Shown: one piece after another, positions 26,869 to 34,970 of the stretch
How the letters are laid out: each line of letters begins with the position of its first letter
How positions within the stretch are numbered: the stretch's first letter is position 1
Notes under the pieces: generated by a model
Told to the model about the DNA's origin: nothing
What the model saw: only the letters and a program-made list of their open reading frames with translations
Database searches by the model: none
Made by a program: the position numbers and the translations under genes
Assembly (NCBI RefSeq): GCF_028747805.1
Contig: NZ_CP114887.1
Location: 1,605,501 to 1,669,500 of the forward strand
Length of the DNA: 64,000 nucleotides
Reading direction: 5' to 3'
DNA from: Solibacillus daqui
Lineage (GTDB): Bacteria > Bacillota > Bacilli > Bacillales_A > Planococcaceae

Positions 26869-27130
26869 AATAATACCTCCAAAATAAGTTTTTACTTATT
26901 ATTTGCAGTAATATATCTGATTATTATACCAAAAATAGCGCGAAAAATAGCACTAAGAATTCAGAATATTGTTAAATTTGATTTTTCTCTCTTATATTCT
27001 TATTTTCTAATTGTAACAACCGAATCTTTGTGCTAGGATTGCTTATTGAATGATAATGTGAAAGTTTAAACATAGTTTTTGGACTTTTCATGAAGAAAAA
27101 AATATTAAGTGTTGGCAAAGGAGAGTTATT

Positions 27131-27553
27131 ATGTCAGAAATGAATAATCAGGTAGAAAAAGTGTCTGTTACACAAGAACAATTAGACGTACTAGACCAAC
27201 TATTAAAGCCAGAGGTACAAGCTTCGTTAACAACTTTAGTTGACAACTTACCTAAGTTAGCAGAAATGACAACTTTATTAACTAAGGCATATGATTTCGC
27301 GACTGCAGTAGCAACTGACGAAACATTAAAAAGTGATACAGTTGCAGCTGTAACAGAAATGGCTAGCCCAGTAGTAGATACGGCAAAATCTTTAGCTCAA
27401 ACGGCTATCGAAGCAAAAGACCGTGCTGAAGTTTCAAGTGAAACAGTAGGTGTATTTGGTCTATTAAAAATGTTAAAAGACCCTCAAGTTCAAGGCGCAT
27501 TACGTTTTGCTAATGCATTTTTAGCTGTAGCAGCTGAGAAAAAAGACAAATAA
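27131..27553 (+). CDS. DUF1641 protein (YjlC-like)
   Basis: A 140-residue helical, mostly acidic protein of the DUF1641 family. In B. subtilis its counterpart yjlC precedes the type II NADH dehydrogenase gene, exactly as here (38 bp to the next start). DUF1641 also occurs beside formate dehydrogenases and sulfide:quinone reductases, suggesting a role at membrane-bound oxidoreductases. AAAGGAGA precedes ATG. Codon use is visibly that of a well-expressed gene. I looked for a Rex-type operator upstream and found no convincing one. Confidence 0.85.
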   Translation: MSEMNNQVEKVSVTQEQLDVLDQLLKPEVQASLTTLVDNLPKLAEMTTLLTKAYDFATAVATDETLKSDTVAAVTEMASPVVDTAKSLAQTAIEAKDRAEVSSETVGVFGLLKMLKDPQVQGALRFANAFLAVAAEKKDK

Positions 27554-27591
27554 TTAATTCGCACAATCTAATTTAATTGGAGGATGTTATC

Positions 27592-28779
27592 ATGGTAACA
27601 AAAGATATCGTTATTTTAGGTGCTGGTTTTGCTGGTGTTTTAGCTGCTCAAACAGCTCGCAAATATTTAAATACGCTAGAAGCAAACATTACAGTTGTAA
27701 ACCAGTTCCCAACGCACCAAATCATTACAGAATTACACCGCTTAGCTGGTGGTACAATTAAAGAGGGCGCTGTTTCTCTATCTTTAGAAAAAATCTTCAA
27801 AGGTAAAGACATCAACCTTGAAATCGCAAAAGTAAACAGCTTCAACGCTGACAAAAAAGAAGTTCAACTTTCAAATGGTAAAACTTTATCATACGATACA
27901 TTAGTTGTTGCTTTAGGTTCTCAAACAGGATTCTTCGGTATCCCAGGCTTAGAAGAAAACTCATTCGTATTAAAATCAGTTGACGAAGCAAACGCTATCC
28001 GTGAGCATATCGAAGCACGTATCGCTGAATATGCAAAATCAAAAAATGAAGCAGATGCAACGATCGTTATCGGCGGTGGCGGTTTAACAGGTGTTGAGCT
28101 TGTTGGTGAAATCGTAGACCACTTCCCGAAAGTAGCTGCGAAATACGGCGTACCTTTCGAAGATTTAAAAATCAAATTAGTAGAAGCTGGTCCAAAAATC
28201 TTACCAGTATTCCCAGACAACTTAATTGCTCGTGCGACTGAATCATTAGCAAAACGTGGTGTTGAATTCATCACTTCAACTCCTGTAACAGGTGTTGAAG
28301 GCAATGTTATTCAATTAAAAGACCGTGAGCCAATCGTTGCGAACACATTAGTATGGACTGGTGGGGTAGCTCCACTTCCATTAGTTGGTGAATCAGGTCT
28401 TAACTGTGACCGTGGTAAAGCAACAATCAACGACTTCTTACAATCTACTTCTCACCCAGAAGTATTTGTATTAGGTGATGCTTCTGCACACATTCCAAAC
28501 CCAGGCGACCGCCCAACTTACGCGCCAACTGCTCAAGTAGCATGGCAACAAGGTGAGCAAGCTGGTTACAACATCTTTGCTCAAATTAAAGATCACGACA
28601 TGAAAGCATTCCAGTTCACAAACTCTGGTACTTTAGGTTCTTTAGGACGTAAAGACGGTATCGCAACTATTGGTGCAAACAATACACAATTAGTTGGTTT
28701 ACCAGCTTCATTAATGAAAGAAGCTTCAAACATTCGTTACATGACGCATATTAAAGCGTTATTCGGTTTAGCGTACTAA
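27592..28779 (+). CDS. ndh: Type II NADH dehydrogenase (NDH-2)
   Basis: A 395-residue flavoprotein, non-proton-pumping NADH:menaquinone oxidoreductase of the inner membrane face. The FAD-binding GxGxxG is ILGAGFAGVLAA (residues ~7-18), the NADH-binding Rossmann motif IGGGGLTGVELVGEI lies near 161-175, and the second FAD motif VFVLGDASAH near 295. The quinone-site AQVAWQQGEQAG motif is intact. Start chosen at ATG 27592, ten bases after TTGGAGGA. Codon bias is strong (TTA, GGT, GTA), consistent with high expression. Operon with the DUF1641 gene, closed by a terminator. Confidence 0.93.
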   Translation: MVTKDIVILGAGFAGVLAAQTARKYLNTLEANITVVNQFPTHQIITELHRLAGGTIKEGAVSLSLEKIFKGKDINLEIAKVNSFNADKKEVQLSNGKTLSYDTLVVALGSQTGFFGIPGLEENSFVLKSVDEANAIREHIEARIAEYAKSKNEADATIVIGGGGLTGVELVGEIVDHFPKVAAKYGVPFEDLKIKLVEAGPKILPVFPDNLIARATESLAKRGVEFITSTPVTGVEGNVIQLKDREPIVANTLVWTGGVAPLPLVGESGLNCDRGKATINDFLQSTSHPEVFVLGDASAHIPNPGDRPTYAPTAQVAWQQGEQAGYNIFAQIKDHDMKAFQFTNSGTLGSLGRKDGIATIGANNTQLVGLPASLMKEASNIRYMTHIKALFGLAY

Positions 28780-28801
28780 GCCAATTATAATAATAGCAAT
28801 G

Positions 28802-28834
28802 CCGCTTAGAATTTATTTTCTAGGCGGTTTTTTT
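28802..28834 (+). terminator. Terminator of the DUF1641-ndh operon
   Basis: CCGCTTAGAA / TTCTAGGCGG stem (one G-U pair) with a 6-nt loop, then T7. Confidence 0.85.
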
Positions 28835-28955
28835 CTGTTGAAAGTTGAACATTTTATACTTTTTCCTATGAAATAATCAAATAAATTAAACTTCATACTA
28901 ACATTGAGTAAACTTACTAACAAAAAATGTATTGAGTGCAGTGTTACTTATTTTC

Positions 28956-29036
28956 GGCGGGCTACGGCATGACAGCATTATGGCCACGTGGTACGTGTCC
29001 ATACTACTGTCTTTAATGCCGCATGCAAGGCCCGCC
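28956..29036. repeat. Long interrupted palindrome
   Basis: Four helices stack across 81 bp: GGCGGGC / GCCCGCC (outer), CGGCAT / ATGCCG, GACAG / CTGTC, and an apical GGCCACGT / ACGTGTCC with one mismatch. A second small hairpin (GCCGC...GCGGC) follows near 29083-29107. It lies in an 885-bp gene-free region (28780-29664) and is GC-rich against an AT-rich background. Function unknown: a structured RNA or a decayed mobile repeat. Confidence 0.6.
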
Positions 29037-29322
29037 AAATTAAAATGTTACGTTATTAATAAAGGTAAAAGAGTCCAATGTTGCCGCTTGCGCTATCGCG
29101 AGGCGGCGGTGATGAATAAAATAGTACGCTGTATACAATGTTGTATCTTTGATTAAAAGTTAGCTTTGTAAATAAAATTGGCTACATTGATTGCGTCAAA
29201 ATAAAACCATACTTAGACTAATTTTTACTTAATTTTATTAACAGTGCTTGACCCAACAAACTTTTTTCGAAATATTTGTAATAAAAACCAGCTTTAGCTT
29301 GAATGTAGAGTGCCGCGAAGTG

Positions 29323-29388
29323 AAGTAAGGCTCAAATGCCGTATGATTTGAGCCTTACTTTGCGACGAAAGCGTAGCGACAGGAGCAC
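29323..29388 (-). repeat. Head-plus-variable-hairpin element, copy C
   Basis: Read on the minus strand: constant head containing CTGTCGCTACGCTTTCGTCG, then a perfect 15-bp hairpin (arms 29346-29360 and 29323-29337) with loop CATACGGC. The head is shared with the copies at 51389 and 51459; the stem sequence is not. Confidence 0.75.
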
Positions 29389-29434
29389 ATTTCTTAGGGC
29401 GACTCCTAGAGGATTAAGCGTGTGCGGAAAATCC

Positions 29435-29469
29435 ACTTGTATGTGCCACCGTAAGAGGCACATACAAGT
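29435..29469 (-). repeat. Variable hairpin with conserved loop, copy D (no head)
   Basis: Perfect 13-bp stem ACTTGTATGTGCC / GGCACATACAAGT with a 9-nt loop that reads TCTTACGGT on the minus strand, keeping the TTACGG core. The flanks (29389-29434 and 29470-29520) are GC-rich and look like a decayed larger repeat (GAAAGCGTCCCCCGTAGCG). Confidence 0.6.
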
Positions 29470-29664
29470 TAGTTGAAGCCACGCCCTCAGGAAAGCGTCC
29501 CCCGTAGCGTAGCAGAACGGACTCTATTAGATAAATACACTTGGTGCCAAATTTTGTATTGAAAAATGCTTGTTATAAACTACATATATTTCTTTTTAAG
29601 CTATTATAATATGTTAATATTTCATAAAATATGTATAATATTTTATAAATGGAGGGGTGATGCG

Positions 29665-30288
29665 ATGAACGTATTAGATTCAAAGGATTCGTTATTTTTT
29701 TTAACCGAGGAACAGCAACAGTATTATTCGCAGTGGCATCATTATGAGTATTACTTTAGTTTATTGCGTCATGAATTTTTACATACCCCATACGTCCTAT
29801 TAACGATGGCTGATTTTGGGATATTTTATTATTATGATGATAAAAAACTACCTGTCGTTAATTCAGAAAATGCATTTGTATTTTTATTGCGTCAATTTAT
29901 GTTAGATACCGCTATGAAAAACCAAAAGTTACACCGAATGAAAGCAATTACGGTAGGTAACCCTGTTCAATCATTAATAGCGGCGGCTGCAACAACGAAT
30001 TTATTTTTAGATGGCTTACGCGATGTTTTACGAGAAATTCCAAAGGATGATTTAGTTTTTTTTTCGAAATACTCGAATAATTCCATGCTATTATATGACC
30101 CTCGTTTTTTACTTAAGGAGGGCTATCCGAAGCGTCTAGTTCAATTGGAAACAACTATTTTAAAAGAGCTTCGAAACTGGATACAAGTAAACAATGACCT
30201 TTTTTCGGAAAAGGTTCAGCAAATTATACGTATGTTAGACGAAATTTCAATTATCGAACGAGAGCTATTTAGCGAATTTCAACTATAA
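29665..30288 (+). CDS. Cytosolic protein of unknown function, pair with next gene
   Basis: A 207-residue protein rich in aromatic residues (EEQQQYYSQWHHYEYYFSLL), without membrane segments. Start chosen at ATG 29665 behind GGAGGGG; the upstream frame is AT-rich promoter-like DNA. It ends 17 bp before the next start, so the two genes form an operon closed by a terminator. No family recognised; the downstream protein has TPR-like and GGDEF-like parts, hinting at signalling. Confidence 0.65.
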   Translation: MNVLDSKDSLFFLTEEQQQYYSQWHHYEYYFSLLRHEFLHTPYVLLTMADFGIFYYYDDKKLPVVNSENAFVFLLRQFMLDTAMKNQKLHRMKAITVGNPVQSLIAAAATTNLFLDGLRDVLREIPKDDLVFFSKYSNNSMLLYDPRFLLKEGYPKRLVQLETTILKELRNWIQVNNDLFSEKVQQIIRMLDEISIIERELFSEFQL

Positions 30289-30305
30289 TAGGGGAGTTGG
30301 CAATC

Positions 30306-31643
30306 ATGAAGGAACAACTGCGTATTGAAGATGAAATTTCGGAATACAAAACGAAACAATTTGCATCAATCGAGCAACAATATGAACAGTTTCAAACGAT
30401 TGTGCATGAGTGTATTCACCAAGAGAAATTTGAACAGCTAATTCAATTTATTAATGCTGAAATCGAACCATTTCTATTTTCAACATTGAACAATGAAGTG
30501 TTAGATTTAATGATTACAATCGAGCCGATTATTAAGGAAAAATATCAGGAAAACGTAGCAACTATTTATTTGATTATGGGTCATTGCTTCTACTTTTATA
30601 TGGACTTTGAAGATGCTCGAAATTACTATAAGCTGGCAATGAGCTATGCGATGGAATATAAACAATTTGGAGTTTTATCGTCATCCTTGAAAAAATATAA
30701 TGCGTCTATGATTGAGACGAGGATCGATAGTGTATTGTGGGAAAGCAGTAAATATCCATCTATTTTTTGGGTGAAAAATAAGGGTGCTGCCTGTAATAAA
30801 GATTTTTTAGTATGCATTATCGCGCATATTGAACTGTCCTTGAAATTGGAGAAAAATGAGTATGCTTACCAAATTTATAATAAGTATTTTGAGCAAATAC
30901 CATTTGAACTGACACCCCGCTTTAAGCTAAAGCTGGAATCATTAAAGGGGGATATTTTAAATTCTTTAAACAAGTACAATGAGGCGTTGACACTTTATCA
31001 TAAATTGCTAAAAATCTGTATAAATGAAGTATGTTATCGTGATTTAATCGTCGGTTTATATGAACGTATTTCAGTAATCAGTCAAAAAATAAACGACGCG
31101 CAGCTACCTCTAGAGATACAGCAATCCTACGATCAATATTTTAAGCAACTTCACATCGATAAAGAGTATTTACAAAAACATTTGGCAATGGCCACGTCTA
31201 ATTTGAATTTTGTCGATAGCAGTTTTCCAATGAGCTATGACCAGTTTATCAACGAGGTAAATGAACTCTTGAACAACGCATCTTTGGAGGGCCTTTCGCT
31301 AGTAATCGTTGATATAAAAATACGTGAAGATGATCGACAATTAGAAAATGAAATCCTTTATTGCATAAACGAAAAATTACAGGACGCGTTTGGGGACCGG
31401 CGATTGCTAAATACACGGATAGATGAGACGACAATTGGCTACCTAGTTCGGAAATCAGAACTCGGTACGGAGGTACTAAGTGGGCGTGCATTTCACGAGG
31501 TGCGAAAGCTATATCCAAAAGAGGAGAGCCCGTTAGCAGCAATCTATTTTGCAGCTGTAAACAATGCCGAAAATAATTTAACAACGTATGAGCAATGTCG
31601 AAAATTGGCCTATGCTTATATTTATTATGAATTTTATAAGTAA
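30306..31643 (+). CDS. TPR-like protein with degenerate GGDEF-like C-terminus
   Basis: A 445-residue cytosolic protein. Residues ~30-280 are helical repeats of TPR character (YLIMGHCFYFYMDFEDARNY; LKGDILNSLNKYNEALTLYH). Residues ~310-445 read like a GGDEF fold: LEGLSLVIVDIKIREDDRQL, ENEILYCINEKLQDAFGDRR, then RIDETTIGYLV where diguanylate cyclases have R-x-GGDEF-x-xLL. The active-site signature is absent, so it should not make c-di-GMP; a binding or scaffold role is possible. Start ATG 30306 follows GGGGAG. The GGDEF assignment is by pattern only. Confidence 0.6.
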   Translation: MKEQLRIEDEISEYKTKQFASIEQQYEQFQTIVHECIHQEKFEQLIQFINAEIEPFLFSTLNNEVLDLMITIEPIIKEKYQENVATIYLIMGHCFYFYMDFEDARNYYKLAMSYAMEYKQFGVLSSSLKKYNASMIETRIDSVLWESSKYPSIFWVKNKGAACNKDFLVCIIAHIELSLKLEKNEYAYQIYNKYFEQIPFELTPRFKLKLESLKGDILNSLNKYNEALTLYHKLLKICINEVCYRDLIVGLYERISVISQKINDAQLPLEIQQSYDQYFKQLHIDKEYLQKHLAMATSNLNFVDSSFPMSYDQFINEVNELLNNASLEGLSLVIVDIKIREDDRQLENEILYCINEKLQDAFGDRRLLNTRIDETTIGYLVRKSELGTEVLSGRAFHEVRKLYPKEESPLAAIYFAAVNNAENNLTTYEQCRKLAYAYIYYEFYK

Positions 31644-31649
31644 ATGTTG

Positions 31650-31676
31650 AACCAACTTTCGCGAGTTGGTTTTTTT
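31650..31676 (+). terminator. Rho-independent terminator
   Basis: AACCAACT / AGTTGGTT stem, 6-nt loop TTCGCG, then T6. Confidence 0.8.
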
Positions 31677-31778
31677 ATTGTTTGGTTTCTTTACATAAGG
31701 TGGGAGGAGAATAGGGGGTTTTTTGGGGATTCGCACATATCCATGCAAAAAGTGCACATATTCCACACAAAGCAGAAA

Positions 31779-31844
31779 TGCGTCTGTCGCTTCGCTTTTG
31801 TCGTAGAAGTTATAACCAATCTAGAGGGCGATTGATTTTAACTT
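31779..31844 (+). repeat. Decayed copy E of the head-plus-hairpin element
   Basis: The head matches the other copies at about 22 of 28 positions (CTGTCGCTTCGCTTTTGTCG). It is followed by a 15-bp stem (31807-31821 / 31830-31844) with two imperfect positions and loop TAGAGGGC. It sits in a gene-free gap (31677-32008). Confidence 0.5.
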
Positions 31845-32008
31845 TGTGGTAGCTCATGACCAAAGATATACAAAAGCCGGTTGGGAATATCAATTTCATA
31901 ATACGTTATTAATATTTTTCTCAAAATACAAAAAATTCTAAAAAATAGCTTTCGCATTGAGCATAAAGCCTATAAAATATAGCTAATGACATCGAAGGAG
32001 GCATCATT

Positions 32009-32650
32009 ATGTTAGTTAAACAAAGAATCGTAAAAAAGAAAGAGGTAAGTTTTGTAAAAGAATCGGACACTATTTCACAGGTGTTAGGGCAACTAAATGA
32101 CAATGGTTTTCGTTGTATTCCTATTCTAGATGACAACGGTGAAAAATTTGTTGGTAACATTTATAAAGTGGAAGTACTTGAGTACAAGCTAAAAGATGGA
32201 GATATGAAACAGCCAGTCAAAAACTTAGGTATCGAAAGCGATGCATTTGTTCATGAAAACAGCTCGTTTTTTGAAGTGTTTCATTCAATCAAACAATTAC
32301 CATATTTAGCGGTTGTAGATACGAAGGGGAATTTCTCAGGCATTTTACCTCACTCAAAAGTATTCGAGCTGCTTGAAGAAGCATGGGGCTATCGTACAGG
32401 AAGCTGCGCTGTAACGATTGCGTTACCTGACACGGATGGTATTTTAATTAAAGTCCTAACTGCAGTAAAAAAGGTTTGGCCATTACACTGTGTGTTCTCG
32501 CTAGATGATGATACTACCTATCTGCGACGCGTCATTATTACATTAACAAAAGGGGCTAAGCAATCCACTGTAAACGAGCTTGAGCAAGCGATTACAAAGC
32601 AAGGTGCGCGGATTATTGATATTGAAATATTTGATAAGGAAAACTTTTAA
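32009..32650 (+). CDS. CBS-pair protein with ACT-like C-terminus (AcuB-like layout)
   Basis: A 213-residue cytosolic protein. Two CBS motifs (~1-60: VSFVKESDTISQVLGQLNDN; ~70-125: FFEVFHSIKQLPYLAVVDTK) form a Bateman module, which in this group binds adenine nucleotides such as AMP or c-di-AMP. An ACT-like domain follows (~135-210: CAVTIALPDTDGILIKVLTA). Length and domain order equal those of AcuB of Bacillus, but no acuA/acuC neighbour is present, so that identity is not supported by context. GAAGGAGG precedes ATG. Confidence 0.75.
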   Translation: MLVKQRIVKKKEVSFVKESDTISQVLGQLNDNGFRCIPILDDNGEKFVGNIYKVEVLEYKLKDGDMKQPVKNLGIESDAFVHENSSFFEVFHSIKQLPYLAVVDTKGNFSGILPHSKVFELLEEAWGYRTGSCAVTIALPDTDGILIKVLTAVKKVWPLHCVFSLDDDTTYLRRVIITLTKGAKQSTVNELEQAITKQGARIIDIEIFDKENF

Positions 32651-32732
32651 CTTACTACAATACTATACAGATAATAAGTTGTTTAATTTATTATAAAGTC
32701 GTTTAAAGAACAATAAATGCATAGCCATGTTG

Positions 32733-32800
32733 TTCAACAAACGGGCCATATTATTGAATAACGTTTTTTAAGAAAGTTACCAAACGACGCTTTGTGTAGG
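32733..32800 (+). repeat. Recurrent accessory-region intergenic motif (copy)
   Basis: Starts TTCAACAAACGGGCCATATT with TTCAA...TTGAA symmetry and ends near ACCAAACGACGCTTTG. Related pieces occur at 35705, 37801, 38485, 41658, 46588, 48999, 61601, 62101 and 63952. Confidence 0.6.
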
Positions 32801-32856
32801 TTTTAATCAACTATCTGATAATACTTGTATAATAAAAAAATAATGGAGGAAGTAAT

Positions 32857-33417
32857 ATGCGGAAAGTTGAGATATCTTCACATAAAAGAGAATGGTCGTT
32901 GATGTTTGAAGAAGAAAGCAAGCAACTTAAAAATATATTAGGAACTTTAGTAATAAATGTTTTTCATATTGGAAGTACTGCAATACCGAATATACAGGCT
33001 AAACCAGTAATTGATATTTTGATTGAAGTTACGTGTCTTAGTGAAGTTGATAAATTTAATTATCAGTTTGAACAGTTAGGTTACAGAGTTCATGGAGAAA
33101 ATGGTATTCCTAATAGACGTTATTTTAGTAAAGGTGGGAATAATAGAACTCATCATGTTCATATTTTTGAACAAGGAAATCCTGAAATAACTCGACATCT
33201 TGCATTTAGAGATTATATGATTGCTCATCCAAAAGAAGCCCAAAACTATAGTCAATTAAAACAAACTTTAGCTGATAAATACCCTAACAGTATTGAGATG
33301 TATATAGAAGGTAAAAATGATTATATAAAAACAATAGATTACAAAGCAGCTAAATGGGAAAAACTGACTAATTGTTCTGATGAGGGATTTAATGCAACAG
33401 AAATTAAAAAAAATTAA
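32857..33417 (+). CDS. GrpB family (UPF0157) nucleotidyltransferase-like protein
   Basis: A 186-residue member of the GrpB/UPF0157 family, which has the minimal nucleotidyltransferase fold. Family motifs: FHIGSTAIPNIQAKPVIDIL, then FSKGG and THHVHIFEQG, and LAFRDYMIAHP. The GS and DxD-like acidic residues of the fold are present. TGGAGGAAG precedes ATG. Substrate unknown. It is the first gene of the accessory stretch. Its original terminator was the hairpin now split by the IS element. Confidence 0.88.
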   Translation: MRKVEISSHKREWSLMFEEESKQLKNILGTLVINVFHIGSTAIPNIQAKPVIDILIEVTCLSEVDKFNYQFEQLGYRVHGENGIPNRRYFSKGGNNRTHHVHIFEQGNPEITRHLAFRDYMIAHPKEAQNYSQLKQTLADKYPNSIEMYIEGKNDYIKTIDYKAAKWEKLTNCSDEGFNATEIKKN

Positions 33418-33458
33418 TCACTTTTACCATCTATCATAAATATACAAAACTAACTAAA

Positions 33459-33501
33459 TAAACGTTCCCAAATGAAAGTTATGTAACAAAACACCCCATT
33501 C
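33459..33501 (+). terminator. Left half of an IS-split terminator, with 3'-UTR block (copy 3)
   Basis: AACGTTCCCAAATGAAAGTT (33461-33480) is the dispersed 3'-UTR block. It is followed by the stem arm AAACACCCCATTC (33489-33501), whose partner GAGTGGGGTGTTT now lies at 34788-34800 beyond the IS. Removing the IS and one CAA restores a 13-bp stem with loop TAGCAAT. Confidence 0.75.
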
Positions 33502-33600
33502 TAGCAAGGCACTGACCTAATAACATGAGACAAATAAAAACACCTTTCATTGAATAACGGGGACTTAAACCTGAAATAATCAATGTGGAGGTGTTTTTCT

Positions 33601-33918
33601 ATGGGAACAAGAGTCAGTTATCCAGTAGAAGTGAAAATGAAGGCAATTGAAATGCGAATGGCTAACGTACCGGTAAAAGAAGTAATGGAAGAATTGGACA
33701 TTCGAAACTATACGCAGTTGAAGCGATGGATGCATTGGTATCGAAATGGTGAAATGCACCGTCTTAAACAACCAGTTGGTAAACAATATGCCTTCGGCAA
33801 AGGACCGGAATTTGAAAGTGAGACAGCCAAGCTACAGGCAGAGAATCTAGAGTTGAAACAACAGATTGAAGTTTTAAAAAAGTACGCGGAATTGGAAGGG
33901 AAGTGGCGCCAAAAGTAG
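33601..33918 (+). CDS. IS3-family transposase OrfA
   Basis: A 105-residue helix-turn-helix protein (YPVEVKMKAIEMRMANVPVK; KRWMHWYRNGEMHRL) with a C-terminal leucine-zipper coil (LQAENLELKQQIEVLKKYAE). It binds the IS ends. Start at ATG 33601 follows GGAGGTG. The heptamer A-AAA-AAG at 33876-33882 (codons TTA AAA AAG) is the canonical -1 frameshift site that yields the OrfAB transposase. The stop overlaps orfB by 16 bp. Confidence 0.92.
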   Translation: MGTRVSYPVEVKMKAIEMRMANVPVKEVMEELDIRNYTQLKRWMHWYRNGEMHRLKQPVGKQYAFGKGPEFESETAKLQAENLELKQQIEVLKKYAELEGKWRQK

Positions 33919-34742
33919 TACTTCAATTAGTTGAAGAATTAAAAGATGTTATGCCAATTGGTGAAATCTGTCGTCATTTAGGCGTAGGTCGCTCGTCATA
34001 CTATCGTTGGAGAAAGGATGTGGATCAATCCACACAAAAGGAGATTCGAGATCAGCAGATTGGCGACTTGTGCAAACAGAATAAATTTCGATATGGTTAT
34101 CGAAAGATTGCTAATCTGTACCCAGGAGTTTGTAGGAAGACTGTGCAGCGTGTTATGCAAAAATATGGTTGGCAATGTAAAGTAAAGGTGAAGAAACGGA
34201 AGCGTACCGGGCAGCCAGCATACGTCGCACCGAATTTATTAGCACGCGATTTTACAGCATCTAAGCCTATGGAGAAGCTAGTCACGGATATTACGTACTT
34301 GCCTTTTGGACAATCGATGATGTATCTTTCTAGTATTCTCGATGTCTACAATGGCGAAATTGTGGCACAAACTACTGGTATCAAACAAGACACTGATTTT
34401 GTGTTGGATACGCTCTATCAATTGCCTAAGCTACCAGAAGGATGCATTCTGCATAGTGACCAAGGCTCCGTTTATACATCCTATGCTTATCAAAAAGCAG
34501 CCAAAGAAAAAGGAATTACCATGAGCATGTCCCGCAAAGGCACGCCAGCTGATAATTCCCCAATCGAATCGTTTCATTCCACGCTAAAGTCTGAAACGTT
34601 CTATCTCGACGATATCTATCGCACAACGAACGCACGTGTGATACAGATTGTCGAAGAATACATTACTTATTATAACAATATCCGTATTCAAACGAAACTA
34701 AACAGCCAATCGCCGGTTCAATACCGTCAATTGGCTGCATAA
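33903..34742 (+). CDS. IS3-family transposase OrfB (DDE integrase domain)
   Basis: A 279-residue catalytic domain of the IS150-like subgroup: HTH_21 region (LCKQNKFRYGYRKIANLYPG), then the rve core with D (KLVTDITYLPF), D (ILHSDQGSVYTS) and E (NSPIESFHSTLKSE), all present. It is translated mainly as an OrfAB fusion after -1 frameshifting in orfA. No internal stop or deletion is visible, so the element may still be active. Confidence 0.92.
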   Translation: MAPKVVLQLVEELKDVMPIGEICRHLGVGRSSYYRWRKDVDQSTQKEIRDQQIGDLCKQNKFRYGYRKIANLYPGVCRKTVQRVMQKYGWQCKVKVKKRKRTGQPAYVAPNLLARDFTASKPMEKLVTDITYLPFGQSMMYLSSILDVYNGEIVAQTTGIKQDTDFVLDTLYQLPKLPEGCILHSDQGSVYTSYAYQKAAKEKGITMSMSRKGTPADNSPIESFHSTLKSETFYLDDIYRTTNARVIQIVEEYITYYNNIRIQTKLNSQSPVQYRQLAA

Positions 34743-34787
34743 AATGGTGTTTTATTCTTGTCTCAAAAAGGGTAGTCAGTGCCCAAT

Positions 34788-34806
34788 GAGTGGGGTGTTT
34801 GCTTTT
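34788..34806 (+). terminator. Right half of the IS-split terminator
   Basis: GAGTGGGGTGTTT (34788-34800) followed by GCTTTT; complementary to 33489-33501 on the other side of the IS. In this state it can no longer fold as a compact terminator. Confidence 0.7.
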
Positions 34807-34970
34807 GACTGTTTATAAACAGTATGTCCCCCTAACGATGTTTTGAGTGAATTTTTTATTCAACAATCGAAGTCAGTTAGCTGAAGAAAGATAGGACCAT
34901 TTAGTTTAACAAGGGAGTAATTATCATTTGAAGAACTAACTACTTAATACTTTTTGAAAGGAGAACGTAG

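Larger units (their letters stand above)
33508..34783 (+). mobile_element. IS3-family insertion sequence, apparently intact
   Basis: About 1,276 bp bounded by imperfect inverted ends GGCACTGAC...GTCAGTGCC; further inward GAGACAA and AAACACC recur on both sides. The target duplication is CAA (33505-33507 and 34784-34786). It carries two overlapping orfs in -1 phase with an A-AAA-AAG slippery site and a complete DDE set. It sits in the loop of a terminator hairpin between grpB and peptidase E. Confidence 0.9.

Noticed and set aside
26990..27130. Rex operator upstream of the DUF1641-ndh operon
   Set aside because: No TTGTGAA-N4-TTCACAA-like site was found, although B. subtilis regulates the equivalent operon by Rex.
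28932..29156. A 74-codon plus-strand open frame
   Set aside because: It runs through the long palindrome, lacks a ribosome site and has no coding bias.
31644..31835. A 63-codon open frame after the TPR/GGDEF-like gene
   Set aside because: It covers the terminator and a decayed repeat and has no ribosome site.
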